DNA of 52,189 nt from Microvirga vignae (GTDB lineage Bacteria > Pseudomonadota > Alphaproteobacteria > Rhizobiales > Beijerinckiaceae), in NCBI RefSeq assembly GCF_001017175.1, contig NZ_LCYG01000035.1:1-52189 (forward strand), given 5' to 3'. The number at the start of each line of letters is the position of its first letter. Position 1 is the stretch's first letter. The position numbers were made by a program, and so were the translations under genes. The notes under the pieces are model-generated. The model ran no database searches. It worked only from the letters and a program-made list of their open reading frames with translations, and was not told the DNA's origin. Below, piece by piece: positions 16,812-24,750 of this stretch.

Positions 16812-17294
16812 ATGACAAGCGTGTTCGGCTTTTTCTTCGGCAGGCTGGATGGGCGGCGTCGGTTCACGAAAATCGTCAATGTTCCAACGGGTATCACCAG
16901 TGTCACCGCCCGGAAATTTAGGGTGAAGCTCGTCAGCCCACCACCTCGAAACCCGGATGAGGATACTCTTTATGCGGAGGTGACCGCAACCGTTCGTGGG
17001 GCCGAACGCGCAATCGAGCGCGTCATATACTCGGAGTACCAGGATTATCATGACTTGAGGCAGGTGCCCCAATTGCCTGAAAGTTTCTGTGAGGGCAACG
17101 TGAGAAGGGAGAGAGTCGATCTCTACGCTTGCCTGCCGGAATATGAGGTTTGCAATGAAGATTGTGAGGCTGAGCCGCTGAACATCTCTCCACCTGTGTC
17201 TTCCGTCGGTTTCCTGGTCGAGATACATCTTAACATTCAAGCTCTCCCGGCCGGGACCAACATCAAGGGCGTCATTGCCCTCAGCGATGGGTAG
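16812..17294 (+). CDS. Unrecognised 160-residue protein, last gene of the YcaO/TfuA operon
   Basis: 160 residues starting at ATG 16812, 17 bases after the previous stop, with only a weak G-rich ribosome binding site (GTGGGG). After a basic N terminus (FFFGRLDGRRRFTKIV) the sequence looks like mainly beta-strand with alternating hydrophobics (YAEVTATV, VGFLVEIHLNI, NIKGVIALSDG). Four Cys occur, three clustered as YACLPEYEVCNEDCEAE (residues about 115-130), a possible metal or modification site. No family recognised. It ends 6 bases before the convergent peptidase gene ends. The same frame stays open upstream into the 149-residue gene, but that part is a shadow. Confidence 0.7.
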   Translation: MTSVFGFFFGRLDGRRRFTKIVNVPTGITSVTARKFRVKLVSPPPRNPDEDTLYAEVTATVRGAERAIERVIYSEYQDYHDLRQVPQLPESFCEGNVRRERVDLYACLPEYEVCNEDCEAEPLNISPPVSSVGFLVEIHLNIQALPAGTNIKGVIALSDG

Positions 17295-17300
17295 GTTGTG

Positions 17301-18509
17301 TCATCGGAACTCAGGCGCTCTCACTGACACGTCAATTCCTCTCCATTGAAAGATCGAGCTGATTTCGTCCAGGTGACGTTCTCCCGCGATGGTCCGAATG
17401 GCATCCTGGAGCGCCCCTCCAAACGTTTCGAACGTCAACTGATTGGGTGACATCGCCTGCCAGGCTGAGACGAGGCAATGTCCGAAGATATCGCGCGCCT
17501 CCATGAGGGCGGCCTTGAAAGCAAAGTGGCGGTTTTCGTAGCGGCGGGCAAAGGTTTCAGAGACTTGATCAGCCCATTGTTCATTGGTCTTCGTCTCGAA
17601 AGCTCTCATCCATAGATCCGGCGGGATGAGCCCACGGTACTCGAGTTCCGCGGCATACAGATAAACGATGATATCGAAGCACGCGCCGGTGAGGGGACGG
17701 GAAAGGTCATGGGGCTCGGGACGCACCTCCCACATCTTCGCATCGTTGCTCGCAATACGGATCTGCTTCGTCTCCGAAACTTCGGCCAGACGGTTGAGTT
17801 CGTTGAGCGTGTAGATGTTGCCTCGGCAAGAACGCAGCAGCCTGTCAAGAACGGAGTCGAAGTGCAGGAGACCGATCAGAGCCGTGACGTCGGCGCAGGC
17901 CTCATGGAAAGCGCGGAATGCGAGTGGCATCTCGCCGCTTGTAGGGAACCCGACGAGTGAGAAGACGATGGTATGGCCTATCTCGTGAGCGATGACGTCG
18001 AAGTTCAGCCCATAGGGATGGATGACTCCTTCGGCCGAGGAAAACCTGCCGAACTCGACATAGCCGTAACCGGATTGAGCATTGTCCCAATTGATCAACG
18101 GAATGATCTCAAGGCGCGGATAGTCTAGACGGAACGGCCATTCGATCCTTCGCCCGAGATAGCTTTCAAAGATGTCGAGGACACGGCGCACAGAGCCGTA
18201 CATGTGAACTGCGAGAAACTCGCGGGAGCCGGGAGCAAAGTGGGCGAAGTGCCCGTTCTCATCCGGCTCGACGGGAGCACGAGTGGGACCATAATAGGGA
18301 GGGAGATAGGGGAATGCGTAGGGCTCATCCTTATCGATGGCATCGATGACATACATGCGATCATCTGCCGGCCCGGGCGCGATACTCCCAGCCGGTGGTG
18401 ACAGCCAAACGATTTCAGGTTCGGCAAACCCAGCTAGGAAAGGTGCCTGCGGGAAGAGGCGTACGCGTGTTCCGAATTCCCGGTCTCGATCAGCGTAGTA
18501 AAGCACCAT
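17301..18509 (-). CDS. HExxH zinc metallopeptidase-like protein
   Basis: 402 residues, no signal peptide, so cytoplasmic as annotated. Residues 175-179 are HEIGH, and 24 residues further comes E203 in HEACADVTALIG, the HExxH...ExxxD arrangement of gluzincins (thermolysin-like clan MA). The rest (about 170 residues either side) is not a family I can name. It is convergent with the YcaO operon, with 6 bases between stops, so it is not co-transcribed but may act on the same product. The start is doubtful: the frame stays open, without ATG, GTG or TTG, for 42 more codons up to a TAG at 18636, and that stretch reads protein-like. Confidence 0.8.
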   Translation of the reverse strand: MVLYYADRDREFGTRVRLFPQAPFLAGFAEPEIVWLSPPAGSIAPGPADDRMYVIDAIDKDEPYAFPYLPPYYGPTRAPVEPDENGHFAHFAPGSREFLAVHMYGSVRRVLDIFESYLGRRIEWPFRLDYPRLEIIPLINWDNAQSGYGYVEFGRFSSAEGVIHPYGLNFDVIAHEIGHTIVFSLVGFPTSGEMPLAFRAFHEACADVTALIGLLHFDSVLDRLLRSCRGNIYTLNELNRLAEVSETKQIRIASNDAKMWEVRPEPHDLSRPLTGACFDIIVYLYAAELEYRGLIPPDLWMRAFETKTNEQWADQVSETFARRYENRHFAFKAALMEARDIFGHCLVSAWQAMSPNQLTFETFGGALQDAIRTIAGERHLDEISSIFQWRGIDVSVRAPEFR

Positions 18510-18811
18510 AGCAAACTCGAGGTCGGCAGGGTTTGATCGATTGCGACAGAGTGGGCCCGAATCGCCGAATATGCAACTGCTGCGGTTCTGATCACGTTCC
18601 CACGGCGGATAAGCACAGTTCCTTATATGGTCGCGCTAGGGAACCGCCTTTGGCGCGAACAAGAATTTTCATCCGCATGTCCCGTTCAGACAGCTACGCA
18701 TCGCCTTCCGGCATGGCTGCTCCCGAACCTCCCGGGACTGTGAGATAGGTCACAGACCCTCGCTTGCCCTAGGAGCAAACTGAAACTGTTCTCCAGCAGG
18801 GGAGGTCTGGA
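18510..18811. other. Divergent intergenic region, peptidase/TPR genes
   Basis: 302 bases. The left 126 bases are an open minus-strand extension of the peptidase frame with no start codon (up to 18636). The remainder should hold the promoters for both genes; no clear boxes or operator were found. GGGGAGG at 18799-18805 is the ribosome binding site of the TPR gene. Confidence 0.4.
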
Positions 18812-20689
18812 ATGACCTATATTGCGATACGTCTGCGCCTCCTGGCGCGCATCCGTCTCCTGACCACCACTGCAACGGCAGCCCTTATAATTGCTACGTC
18901 AGCAGCGGCTTGCCCCCTTGGCGATCACAATTCTCCGAGAGTGAAACTCCTCCACAGGATGATCCATGCAGGGCACTCGCAGCCGGTATCGGAAGTGAAG
19001 ATAGCGCAAGCAGATCATCAGGCTCATCCTCATCCTCCGGCACGTAATGAACTTGGAGCCTATAGCCGCGATCTTCCGAAAGGAGCGGCGGCACCAAGCG
19101 CTGAGATTCGTCCGCCCATCTACGAAAACCTGGGCCATTTCACATGGTCTGCCGTCGGTCCATCAGGACAGGATGCGCGAGCCTATTTCGACCAGGGCTA
19201 TCGTCTTGGCTGGGGCTTCAACCATGCCGAAGCAGCCCGTGCATTCAGGGCGGCACAGGAGCTCGATCCGAACTGTGCCATGTGCCTCTGGGGAGAGGCC
19301 TGGGTGCTTGGGCCGCACATCAATTATCCCATGGATGCCGGTGCCAACGCCCGTGCGCTTGTTGCGCTCGAACAGGCTAAGCGCCTTGCTCCAACTGCTG
19401 GTGAATTGCAGGTTGCTCTCATCGATGCCCTCTTGCGGCGGCATTCCTCCGATCCAAAGGCAGATCGCAAGGCACTGGATCAGGCCTACGCCGATGCGAT
19501 GGAGGCGGTGCAAGCCCGCTTCCCGGAGGATACGCACGTCGCGCTCCTGACCGCTGATGCGCTCATGAATCTCAGCCCCTGGGATTACTGGACGGACGGT
19601 GGGCGAATGCCGAAGGGGAAGACCGCGCGAATGGTCGAGCTTATCGAAGGTGTGCTCGGCGACAGAAAGGTCGGGTCTCTTAAGACGGATCCAGACCACC
19701 CCGGGGCTATCCACCTCTACATCCATGCCGTCGAGGCCTCCGACCGGCCGGAACGCGCCGCACCTCACGCGGCCCGACTGGCGGCATTGATGCCCGGGGC
19801 CGGGCATCTCGTGCATATGCCGAGCCACATCTGGTATCGCCTCGGTCGCTGGCGCGAGAGCCTGGACGCGAATGTGCAGGCGGCCGCCGTCGACGAAGCG
19901 CAGCTCAAGCAAGGTGGCGCAAGCCTGCTCTATTCGGAGGGCTATTACGCTCATAACCTTCATTTCGTGATGGCCTCGGCCCTCATGGGGGGCGATGGGG
20001 GGACAGCTCTTGCGGCAGCTGAGAAGCTGGCCGGTCTTGTATCGGACCGCACCAAGCGCGAAGTGCCTTGGACACAGCCTATTGCGGCAGCGCCTTATAC
20101 GACCCATGCCCGCTTCTCGGAACCTGAGAAAGTGCTGTCTCTGCCGGCACCGGATGCGGGTTTCCCGTTCGTGCGGGCTTCGTGGCACTACGCTCGCGGT
20201 GTGGCGTTGGCGCGTCTCGGACGGGAGGAGGATGCACGGACCGAGGCGGCGGCCATCGCAGAGCTGGCGCGCGCACCTGAGATCACGGCAATGCCGGATG
20301 TCGGCGTGCCAGGCCCGAGCGTGCTCGCCATTGCTGGGAAAGTGATTGAGGCGCGGATTGCGCAGGTCAAAGGCGATCACGCGCAAGCTGCGGCTCGCTT
20401 CGCGGAGGCGGTCGAGATCCAGGATCGATTGCCCTACATGGAGCCGCCCTTCTGGTACTACCCGGTGCACCAGTCCCTCGGAGCAGCCTTGCTGCAGGAG
20501 GGAAAAGTCGAGGAAGCGGAAGCTGCCTTCCGCGTAGCGCTGCAGCGGTCGCCCAACAATGGGTGGGCTGTCGCGGGGCTGCTTCAAGCCGCCGAGAAGC
20601 GCGTTGATAATGCAGTTGCCGAGGAGGCGAGGGCACTCATGAAGAGAAATTGGTTTGGCGGAGACACACCTTCGCTAGATCGTCTCTGA
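18812..20689 (+). CDS. Exported TPR-repeat protein with CxxC and His-rich segments
   Basis: 625 residues. An N-terminal signal sequence (to about residue 33, ATSAAAC) directs export; the Cys after it gives only a weak lipobox. A His-rich stretch follows (DHQAHPHPPARN). TPR units are visible near residues 125-165 (YFDQGYRLGWGFNHAEAARAF) with NCAMCLWGEAW (C155, C158), and near the C terminus (SLGAALLQEGKVEEAEAAFR). The central region has HLYIHAVEAS and HLVHMPSHIWYRLGRW. The His, CxxC and Trp-rich pattern is typical of this conserved family, but its function is unknown to me; metal or heme handling is possible. A clean terminator follows. Confidence 0.85.
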   Translation: MTYIAIRLRLLARIRLLTTTATAALIIATSAAACPLGDHNSPRVKLLHRMIHAGHSQPVSEVKIAQADHQAHPHPPARNELGAYSRDLPKGAAAPSAEIRPPIYENLGHFTWSAVGPSGQDARAYFDQGYRLGWGFNHAEAARAFRAAQELDPNCAMCLWGEAWVLGPHINYPMDAGANARALVALEQAKRLAPTAGELQVALIDALLRRHSSDPKADRKALDQAYADAMEAVQARFPEDTHVALLTADALMNLSPWDYWTDGGRMPKGKTARMVELIEGVLGDRKVGSLKTDPDHPGAIHLYIHAVEASDRPERAAPHAARLAALMPGAGHLVHMPSHIWYRLGRWRESLDANVQAAAVDEAQLKQGGASLLYSEGYYAHNLHFVMASALMGGDGGTALAAAEKLAGLVSDRTKREVPWTQPIAAAPYTTHARFSEPEKVLSLPAPDAGFPFVRASWHYARGVALARLGREEDARTEAAAIAELARAPEITAMPDVGVPGPSVLAIAGKVIEARIAQVKGDHAQAAARFAEAVEIQDRLPYMEPPFWYYPVHQSLGAALLQEGKVEEAEAAFRVALQRSPNNGWAVAGLLQAAEKRVDNAVAEEARALMKRNWFGGDTPSLDRL

Positions 20690-20784
20690 TCTCGCTTCCC
20701 ACGATTTTGGACTGGAGCTTCATTTGTCTCCGGCCCAAGAAACTTCATTACGCGTGATGCCTGACAGATCCTAGACAGGCACCG

Positions 20785-20817
20785 AAAGGGAGGCTTCGGA
20801 CACGAAGCCTCCTTTTG
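20785..20817 (+). terminator. Rho-independent terminator after the TPR gene
   Basis: A perfect 10-bp stem (GGAGGCTTCG at 20789-20798 and CGAAGCCTCC at 20803-20812) with a GACA loop, preceded by AAA and followed by TTTTG. Confidence 0.9.
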
Positions 20818-20872
20818 TTGTGAATGGATGCGATGCCGGTCGGAGCCTACGGTCGGACTCAGGCCAATATGA

Positions 20873-21632
20873 TCAGATGTAGTAGATCGAGATCCTCCAT
20901 CCCTGGACGTCTTGGACTTCCACATCCATCCCATAGACTTCCCGGATCACGTCGCTCGTCATGATCTCGCCGGGCATGCCGTGACGAACGATTGCTCCAT
21001 CGCGCATGGCCACAATGTAGTCCGAGTAGCACGAGGCAAAGTTGATGTCGTGCAGTACGAGGACAATGGTTTTGCCGAGCGCGTCGGCCGCCTGCCGCAG
21101 CAGCTTCGTCATGCTAACTGCATGCTTCATGTCGAGATTATTCAGTGGCTCGTCGAACAGCACGTAATCCGTGTCCTGACAGAGCACCATGGCTACATAG
21201 GCGCGCTGGCGCTGCCCGCCTAACAGTTCGTCGCGGAAGCGGTCAGCGAGTGGCTCCAGGCCGAGGAAGCCTATGGCCTTCGAAGCATGGGCTCGGTCGT
21301 TGGCCGTGAGGCGGCCTTTAGAATATGGATAGCAGCCGAACTCGACCAGGTCCCGAACCGTCAGACGAGAGCCGAACCCGATTGTCCTGTCTGAGAATGG
21401 ACAGTCGCTGCGCCAGAATGTCGGATCGCTTCTTGGTGACGTCGAGCTCATTGACGGTTACCGCTCCGGCTGTCATAGGCACGAGGCGGCTGATCATCGA
21501 CAGGAGGGTCGATTTGCCGGCGCCGTTCGGGCCAATGATGGACGTGATGGCCTAGCGGGGGATCCGCAACGACACGTCACGCACCACGATGGTGTCACCA
21601 TAGCTCTTGCGCACGTTGGAAATCTCGATCAA
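20873..21632 (-). pseudogene. Broken siderophore/iron ABC transporter ATPase (FecE/FepC type)
   Basis: On the minus strand a FecE-type ATPase can be followed from TTG at 21632 (LIEISNVRKSYGDTIVV) to 20873. It carries Walker A GPNGAGKST (about 21507-21533), RLTVRDLVEFGCYPYSKGR, Walker B YVLFDEPLNNLD and the switch LVLHD. It is damaged: an in-frame TAG at 21552-21554 replaces the residue before AITSIIG, a one-base frameshift lies near 21381-21386, and the ABC signature reads LLGGQ instead of LSGGQ. The last 190 codons alone remain open but lack Walker A, so they cannot make a working ATPase. The original gene powered import of a catecholate-type siderophore. Confidence 0.85.
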
Positions 21633-21782
21633 CGGGCTGCTCCTCGATCAGCAGGGCGAGGAAGACGATTCCGCCCACGAATTCAATAACGACGCTCAGG
21701 ACGGTATCGAAAGCGAAGACCCGCTCGAGGATAAGCTGACCACCGATGAGGCAGATGACAGCGAGAAGTGCCGCAATAGGCT
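21596..21782 (-). pseudogene. C-terminal fragment of a FecCD-family siderophore permease
   Basis: The minus strand upstream of the broken ATPase encodes QPIAALLAVICLIGGQLILE followed by RVFAFDTVLSVVIEFVGG and IVFLALLIEE, which is the last helix pair of FecCD/BtuC-type permeases (GGxxLxER...SVVIxFVGG). A TAA stop immediately precedes it in frame, and nothing upstream matches, so the first 85 percent of the gene is gone. The frame runs past the ATPase start, as expected for overlapping transporter genes. Confidence 0.75.
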
Positions 21783-21831
21783 GTTATCTCGTTTCATAAC
21801 CATTGAGCTGTTTCGATCCAGCCAATGAGAT

Positions 21832-21849
21832 TTATTCCGGTAGGAATAA
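21832..21849. promoter_or_regulatory. Inverted repeat upstream of the FecR/vWA gene
   Basis: A perfect 7-bp inverted repeat, TTATTCC (21832-21838) and GGAATAA (21843-21849), around GGTA, 43 bases before the GTG start. It is in an A/T-rich patch and could be an operator or part of the promoter. Which protein binds is unknown. Confidence 0.4.
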
Positions 21850-21891
21850 GCTGGTGAAAGGATTATCATCGCATAAATTGAGGGCTCCGCC

Positions 21892-24600
21892 GTGTTGCAA
21901 TCCGCGGTTGGTACCAGTGTCTTCGATATTCAAATTGATGCCGCGGAAGCGTCGAGCCGACGTGCCAATGCCGAGCCGTCAATTCTTTTTCCTGACCGAA
22001 ACCTCCTTTTCACCGCTGATTTTAGAAGATCGGGAGCTGATCTTTTGCTCATAGGGCACGATCGGACAGCGGTCATCCTCGACTACTTCACGCATGGACG
22101 GCACCCGAGCCTCACGACTCCCGAAGGCGCCAGCTTGACAGGCGAAACCGTTGAGGCGCTGGCGGGCGCCGGTGTGCCGGAACATTACGTGCAAGCAACC
22201 AACATGGCGTCCACGCGAGTGCCGATTGGACGCGTGGAGAAAGTTTCCGGATCTGCGACTGTCCTGCGAAATGGCGTCCCTGTCGAACTGCACCTCGGCG
22301 ACATGGTCGCCAAAGGAGATGTCGTACAGACCGGATCGGACTCGACGCTGGCGATACGATTCAACGACGGAACAGTGTTCGGCCTTTCTTCCAATGCCCG
22401 CATCGTGCTCAACGACATGGTGTACGCGGCGGATGCGACTTCAAACTCGGCGCTGTTCACCCTTGTTCAAGGTGTCATCGGGTTCGTTGCAGGACGGATC
22501 GCCAAGACCGGCGACCTGAAGGTCGACACGCCTGTCGCCACCATGGCGATCAGAGGAACTGCCGTTCAGACTGAGGTCTCCGCATTCAGCGGAGTTACGA
22601 AAATTTCGGTTCTCACCGAACCGGATGGCTCCGTAGGATCGGTCCTGCTCCTCGACAAGAACAACCCGTTACGGGTGCTGACGTCGGTATCGAACCCTCG
22701 AGTCGCGACACTTCTCACGCCTATCGGGGCCTCCGACCCGCAAATCACGCAGATCACCAAAACGGCCGACGACCTCCGTGGCGAAAGCGATTTCGTAAGG
22801 GATCTCTTTCAGATTTTTTCACCCCAACCTCAGAGGAGGGGCAGCAGCGACGTTGAGGATACACTGATAATTCCGATAAACCTGCCAATGTCGATAGACC
22901 TGCCGGACCTGATGCCGTTTGACGTCAGGCTTTTGACACCGGAGCGTGCGGCGGCGCGCGATCAGCCCATTCCGACCACCACATTCCTACCAGAGCAGAT
23001 CCGTGGCACGGCAGTCGAGGACGGCCCTGTCGCGCAGCTCGGTGTCTTGATAGAAGCCGCCACTTCAGCGAACGGTATCACACCTCCACTGGTGAGCGTG
23101 CCGGCATCGTTGCCACCAGGCGTCAGATACATCGAAAGTTCGCGAAGTTTCTTTCTAGATCCCTCCCATCCTGCCTATCAGCATCTGGGAGAGGGGGAGA
23201 CTACGACGGTTATCGTCAATTACAGTCTGGTGATTGGCGATGTTCGGATTCCAACAACGGTTTCTTGGACTATCGCCGGTCGGAACGATGCTCCCGTTGC
23301 AGAGAATGACGCGGTACGTGCTGTCGGTGAGGTGACACAGACGATCCTTTCCTTGCGCGCCAATGACCACGATGTGGACGGAGATCCTCTTCACGTCGTT
23401 CGCTGGACAAACCCGCTCGAGGGCTCTCTTCATCTCGACGCATCCGGGAATCTGGTCTTTGACCCAGGCGATGACTTTCAAGCGCTCAGCGCAGGTCAAA
23501 CCGCCACTATCTCCTTCACCTACACGGTCTCCGACCCCAAGGGAGAGACCGATACCGCAAATGCAACTCTGAAAGTCGCCGGGGCAGGGGAATTTTCGTC
23601 TCCCCAGAAGTCTGCTTCGGCGAGAGATATTCTCGAGTTTAACAATCAGCCAGTGGTACTCACGATCACAGCACCGTCTGCAACGACGACACCAACTGCG
23701 GCTCTGGATCTCATCATCCGTCTTGGTCCGGTTGTGCAGCCACAGATGAATATCCTGTACCTCATCGACGTTTCGGGCAGCACATCCGAACGGTTCGAGG
23801 GGCAGCCGGTTGGCGATCTGAATGCCGACGGTCGGTCCAACACCGTTCTGGATGCGGAAATCGCCAGCTTGATCACGCTGACCGAGCGGATAAGCGGACT
23901 CGGCTTCTCTCCCACCGATGTCGAGGTGACGGTGATTCCCTTCAACGGCAGCGCCGACCCGACTACGGGTTCTGGCGACAACCAGCCCGTGACCGCAACC
24001 ACCTTCAACCTCGAGGGCGCAGGCGAGAAGACGATCGTCAATTACCTGAGAGGCCTTGACGCAGGCGGACAAACAAACTTCGCCGATGCACTGCGAGCGG
24101 CCAACGAGCGATTGCAGGGCTTGGATCAGGGCAACGAGAAGAACGTTTTGTATTTCCTCTCCGATGGGGCCGGACAGGGCTCGGTCGAGGCCGATCTTGC
24201 GAGATTGAACGATGAGTTTGGAGCCAGGATCGCCGCGATCGGCGTCGGAGAAGGCGCTACTCTCTCTCGGCTGAATGAAATCGACAACACCGGTGGAGCC
24301 TTGCGACTGACATCCCCGGGTCAGATCGAAACCTCTGTTCTCGGATCGCCAGTTCCGCGGGGAGAGGTCGCCGATCTCGACGTATTCGTGAACGGCAAGG
24401 AGATCGCCGAGATCGGCCGTGAGGATTTGATCCCGAGGTCTCAAGGCTTTGCGCTGGATGCCACAATTGGAGATCTCGAACGGCTTGCGGGCGGCCGGAA
24501 CACGGTAGCGGCCGTCGTCACCTTCGAAAGTGGAGAAGTGTTGAGGACCGAGCTGACCATTGCAGGCGCTCTTCCCCGCTCCACTGATCTCGTGCTGTGA
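21892..24600 (+). CDS. Large FecR-domain/VCBS-like/vWA protein
   Basis: 902 residues without a classical signal peptide. The first 100 residues (ADLLLIGHDRTAVILDYF, LTTPEGASLTGETVEALAG) match the N-terminal module of FecR-containing RTX-type adhesins. Residues about 105-215 are a FecR domain (RVEKVSGSATVLRNGVPVEL, DGTVFGLSSNARIVLND). Residues 465-565 are a cadherin/VCBS-like beta domain (NDAPVAENDAV...FTYTVSDPKGETD). Residues about 620-800 are a von Willebrand A domain with a complete MIDAS (D626 in DVSGSTS, QTNFADAL, LSDGAGQ). No RTX nonapeptides are present. GAGGG precedes the GTG start. It is paired with the cyclase gene 150 bases downstream; export by type I secretion is plausible but unproven. 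Confidence 0.85.
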   Translation: MLQSAVGTSVFDIQIDAAEASSRRANAEPSILFPDRNLLFTADFRRSGADLLLIGHDRTAVILDYFTHGRHPSLTTPEGASLTGETVEALAGAGVPEHYVQATNMASTRVPIGRVEKVSGSATVLRNGVPVELHLGDMVAKGDVVQTGSDSTLAIRFNDGTVFGLSSNARIVLNDMVYAADATSNSALFTLVQGVIGFVAGRIAKTGDLKVDTPVATMAIRGTAVQTEVSAFSGVTKISVLTEPDGSVGSVLLLDKNNPLRVLTSVSNPRVATLLTPIGASDPQITQITKTADDLRGESDFVRDLFQIFSPQPQRRGSSDVEDTLIIPINLPMSIDLPDLMPFDVRLLTPERAAARDQPIPTTTFLPEQIRGTAVEDGPVAQLGVLIEAATSANGITPPLVSVPASLPPGVRYIESSRSFFLDPSHPAYQHLGEGETTTVIVNYSLVIGDVRIPTTVSWTIAGRNDAPVAENDAVRAVGEVTQTILSLRANDHDVDGDPLHVVRWTNPLEGSLHLDASGNLVFDPGDDFQALSAGQTATISFTYTVSDPKGETDTANATLKVAGAGEFSSPQKSASARDILEFNNQPVVLTITAPSATTTPTAALDLIIRLGPVVQPQMNILYLIDVSGSTSERFEGQPVGDLNADGRSNTVLDAEIASLITLTERISGLGFSPTDVEVTVIPFNGSADPTTGSGDNQPVTATTFNLEGAGEKTIVNYLRGLDAGGQTNFADALRAANERLQGLDQGNEKNVLYFLSDGAGQGSVEADLARLNDEFGARIAAIGVGEGATLSRLNEIDNTGGALRLTSPGQIETSVLGSPVPRGEVADLDVFVNGKEIAEIGREDLIPRSQGFALDATIGDLERLAGGRNTVAAVVTFESGEVLRTELTIAGALPRSTDLVL

Positions 24601-24750
24601 GGCGGTGATGCCAAGGCCGTCGAGTCTCTCCGACATTCTCAACGGCGGCCTGATCAGATATCAGGAGCAATATCAGGAGCCATCGTATCGTGATGGGAAT
24701 AGGGGCCATGACTTCCGAGCATGGATCCGTGGCTTGGCGGAGCGTTAGCC

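Noticed and set aside
19163..20587. 474-codon open frame antisense to the TPR gene
   Set aside because: Arg/His-rich shadow frame with no domain; the plus-strand TPR protein has a signal peptide and repeats.
23155..24642. 495-codon open frame antisense to the FecR/vWA gene
   Set aside because: Shadow of a gene with a complete vWA domain; no motif in the antisense product.
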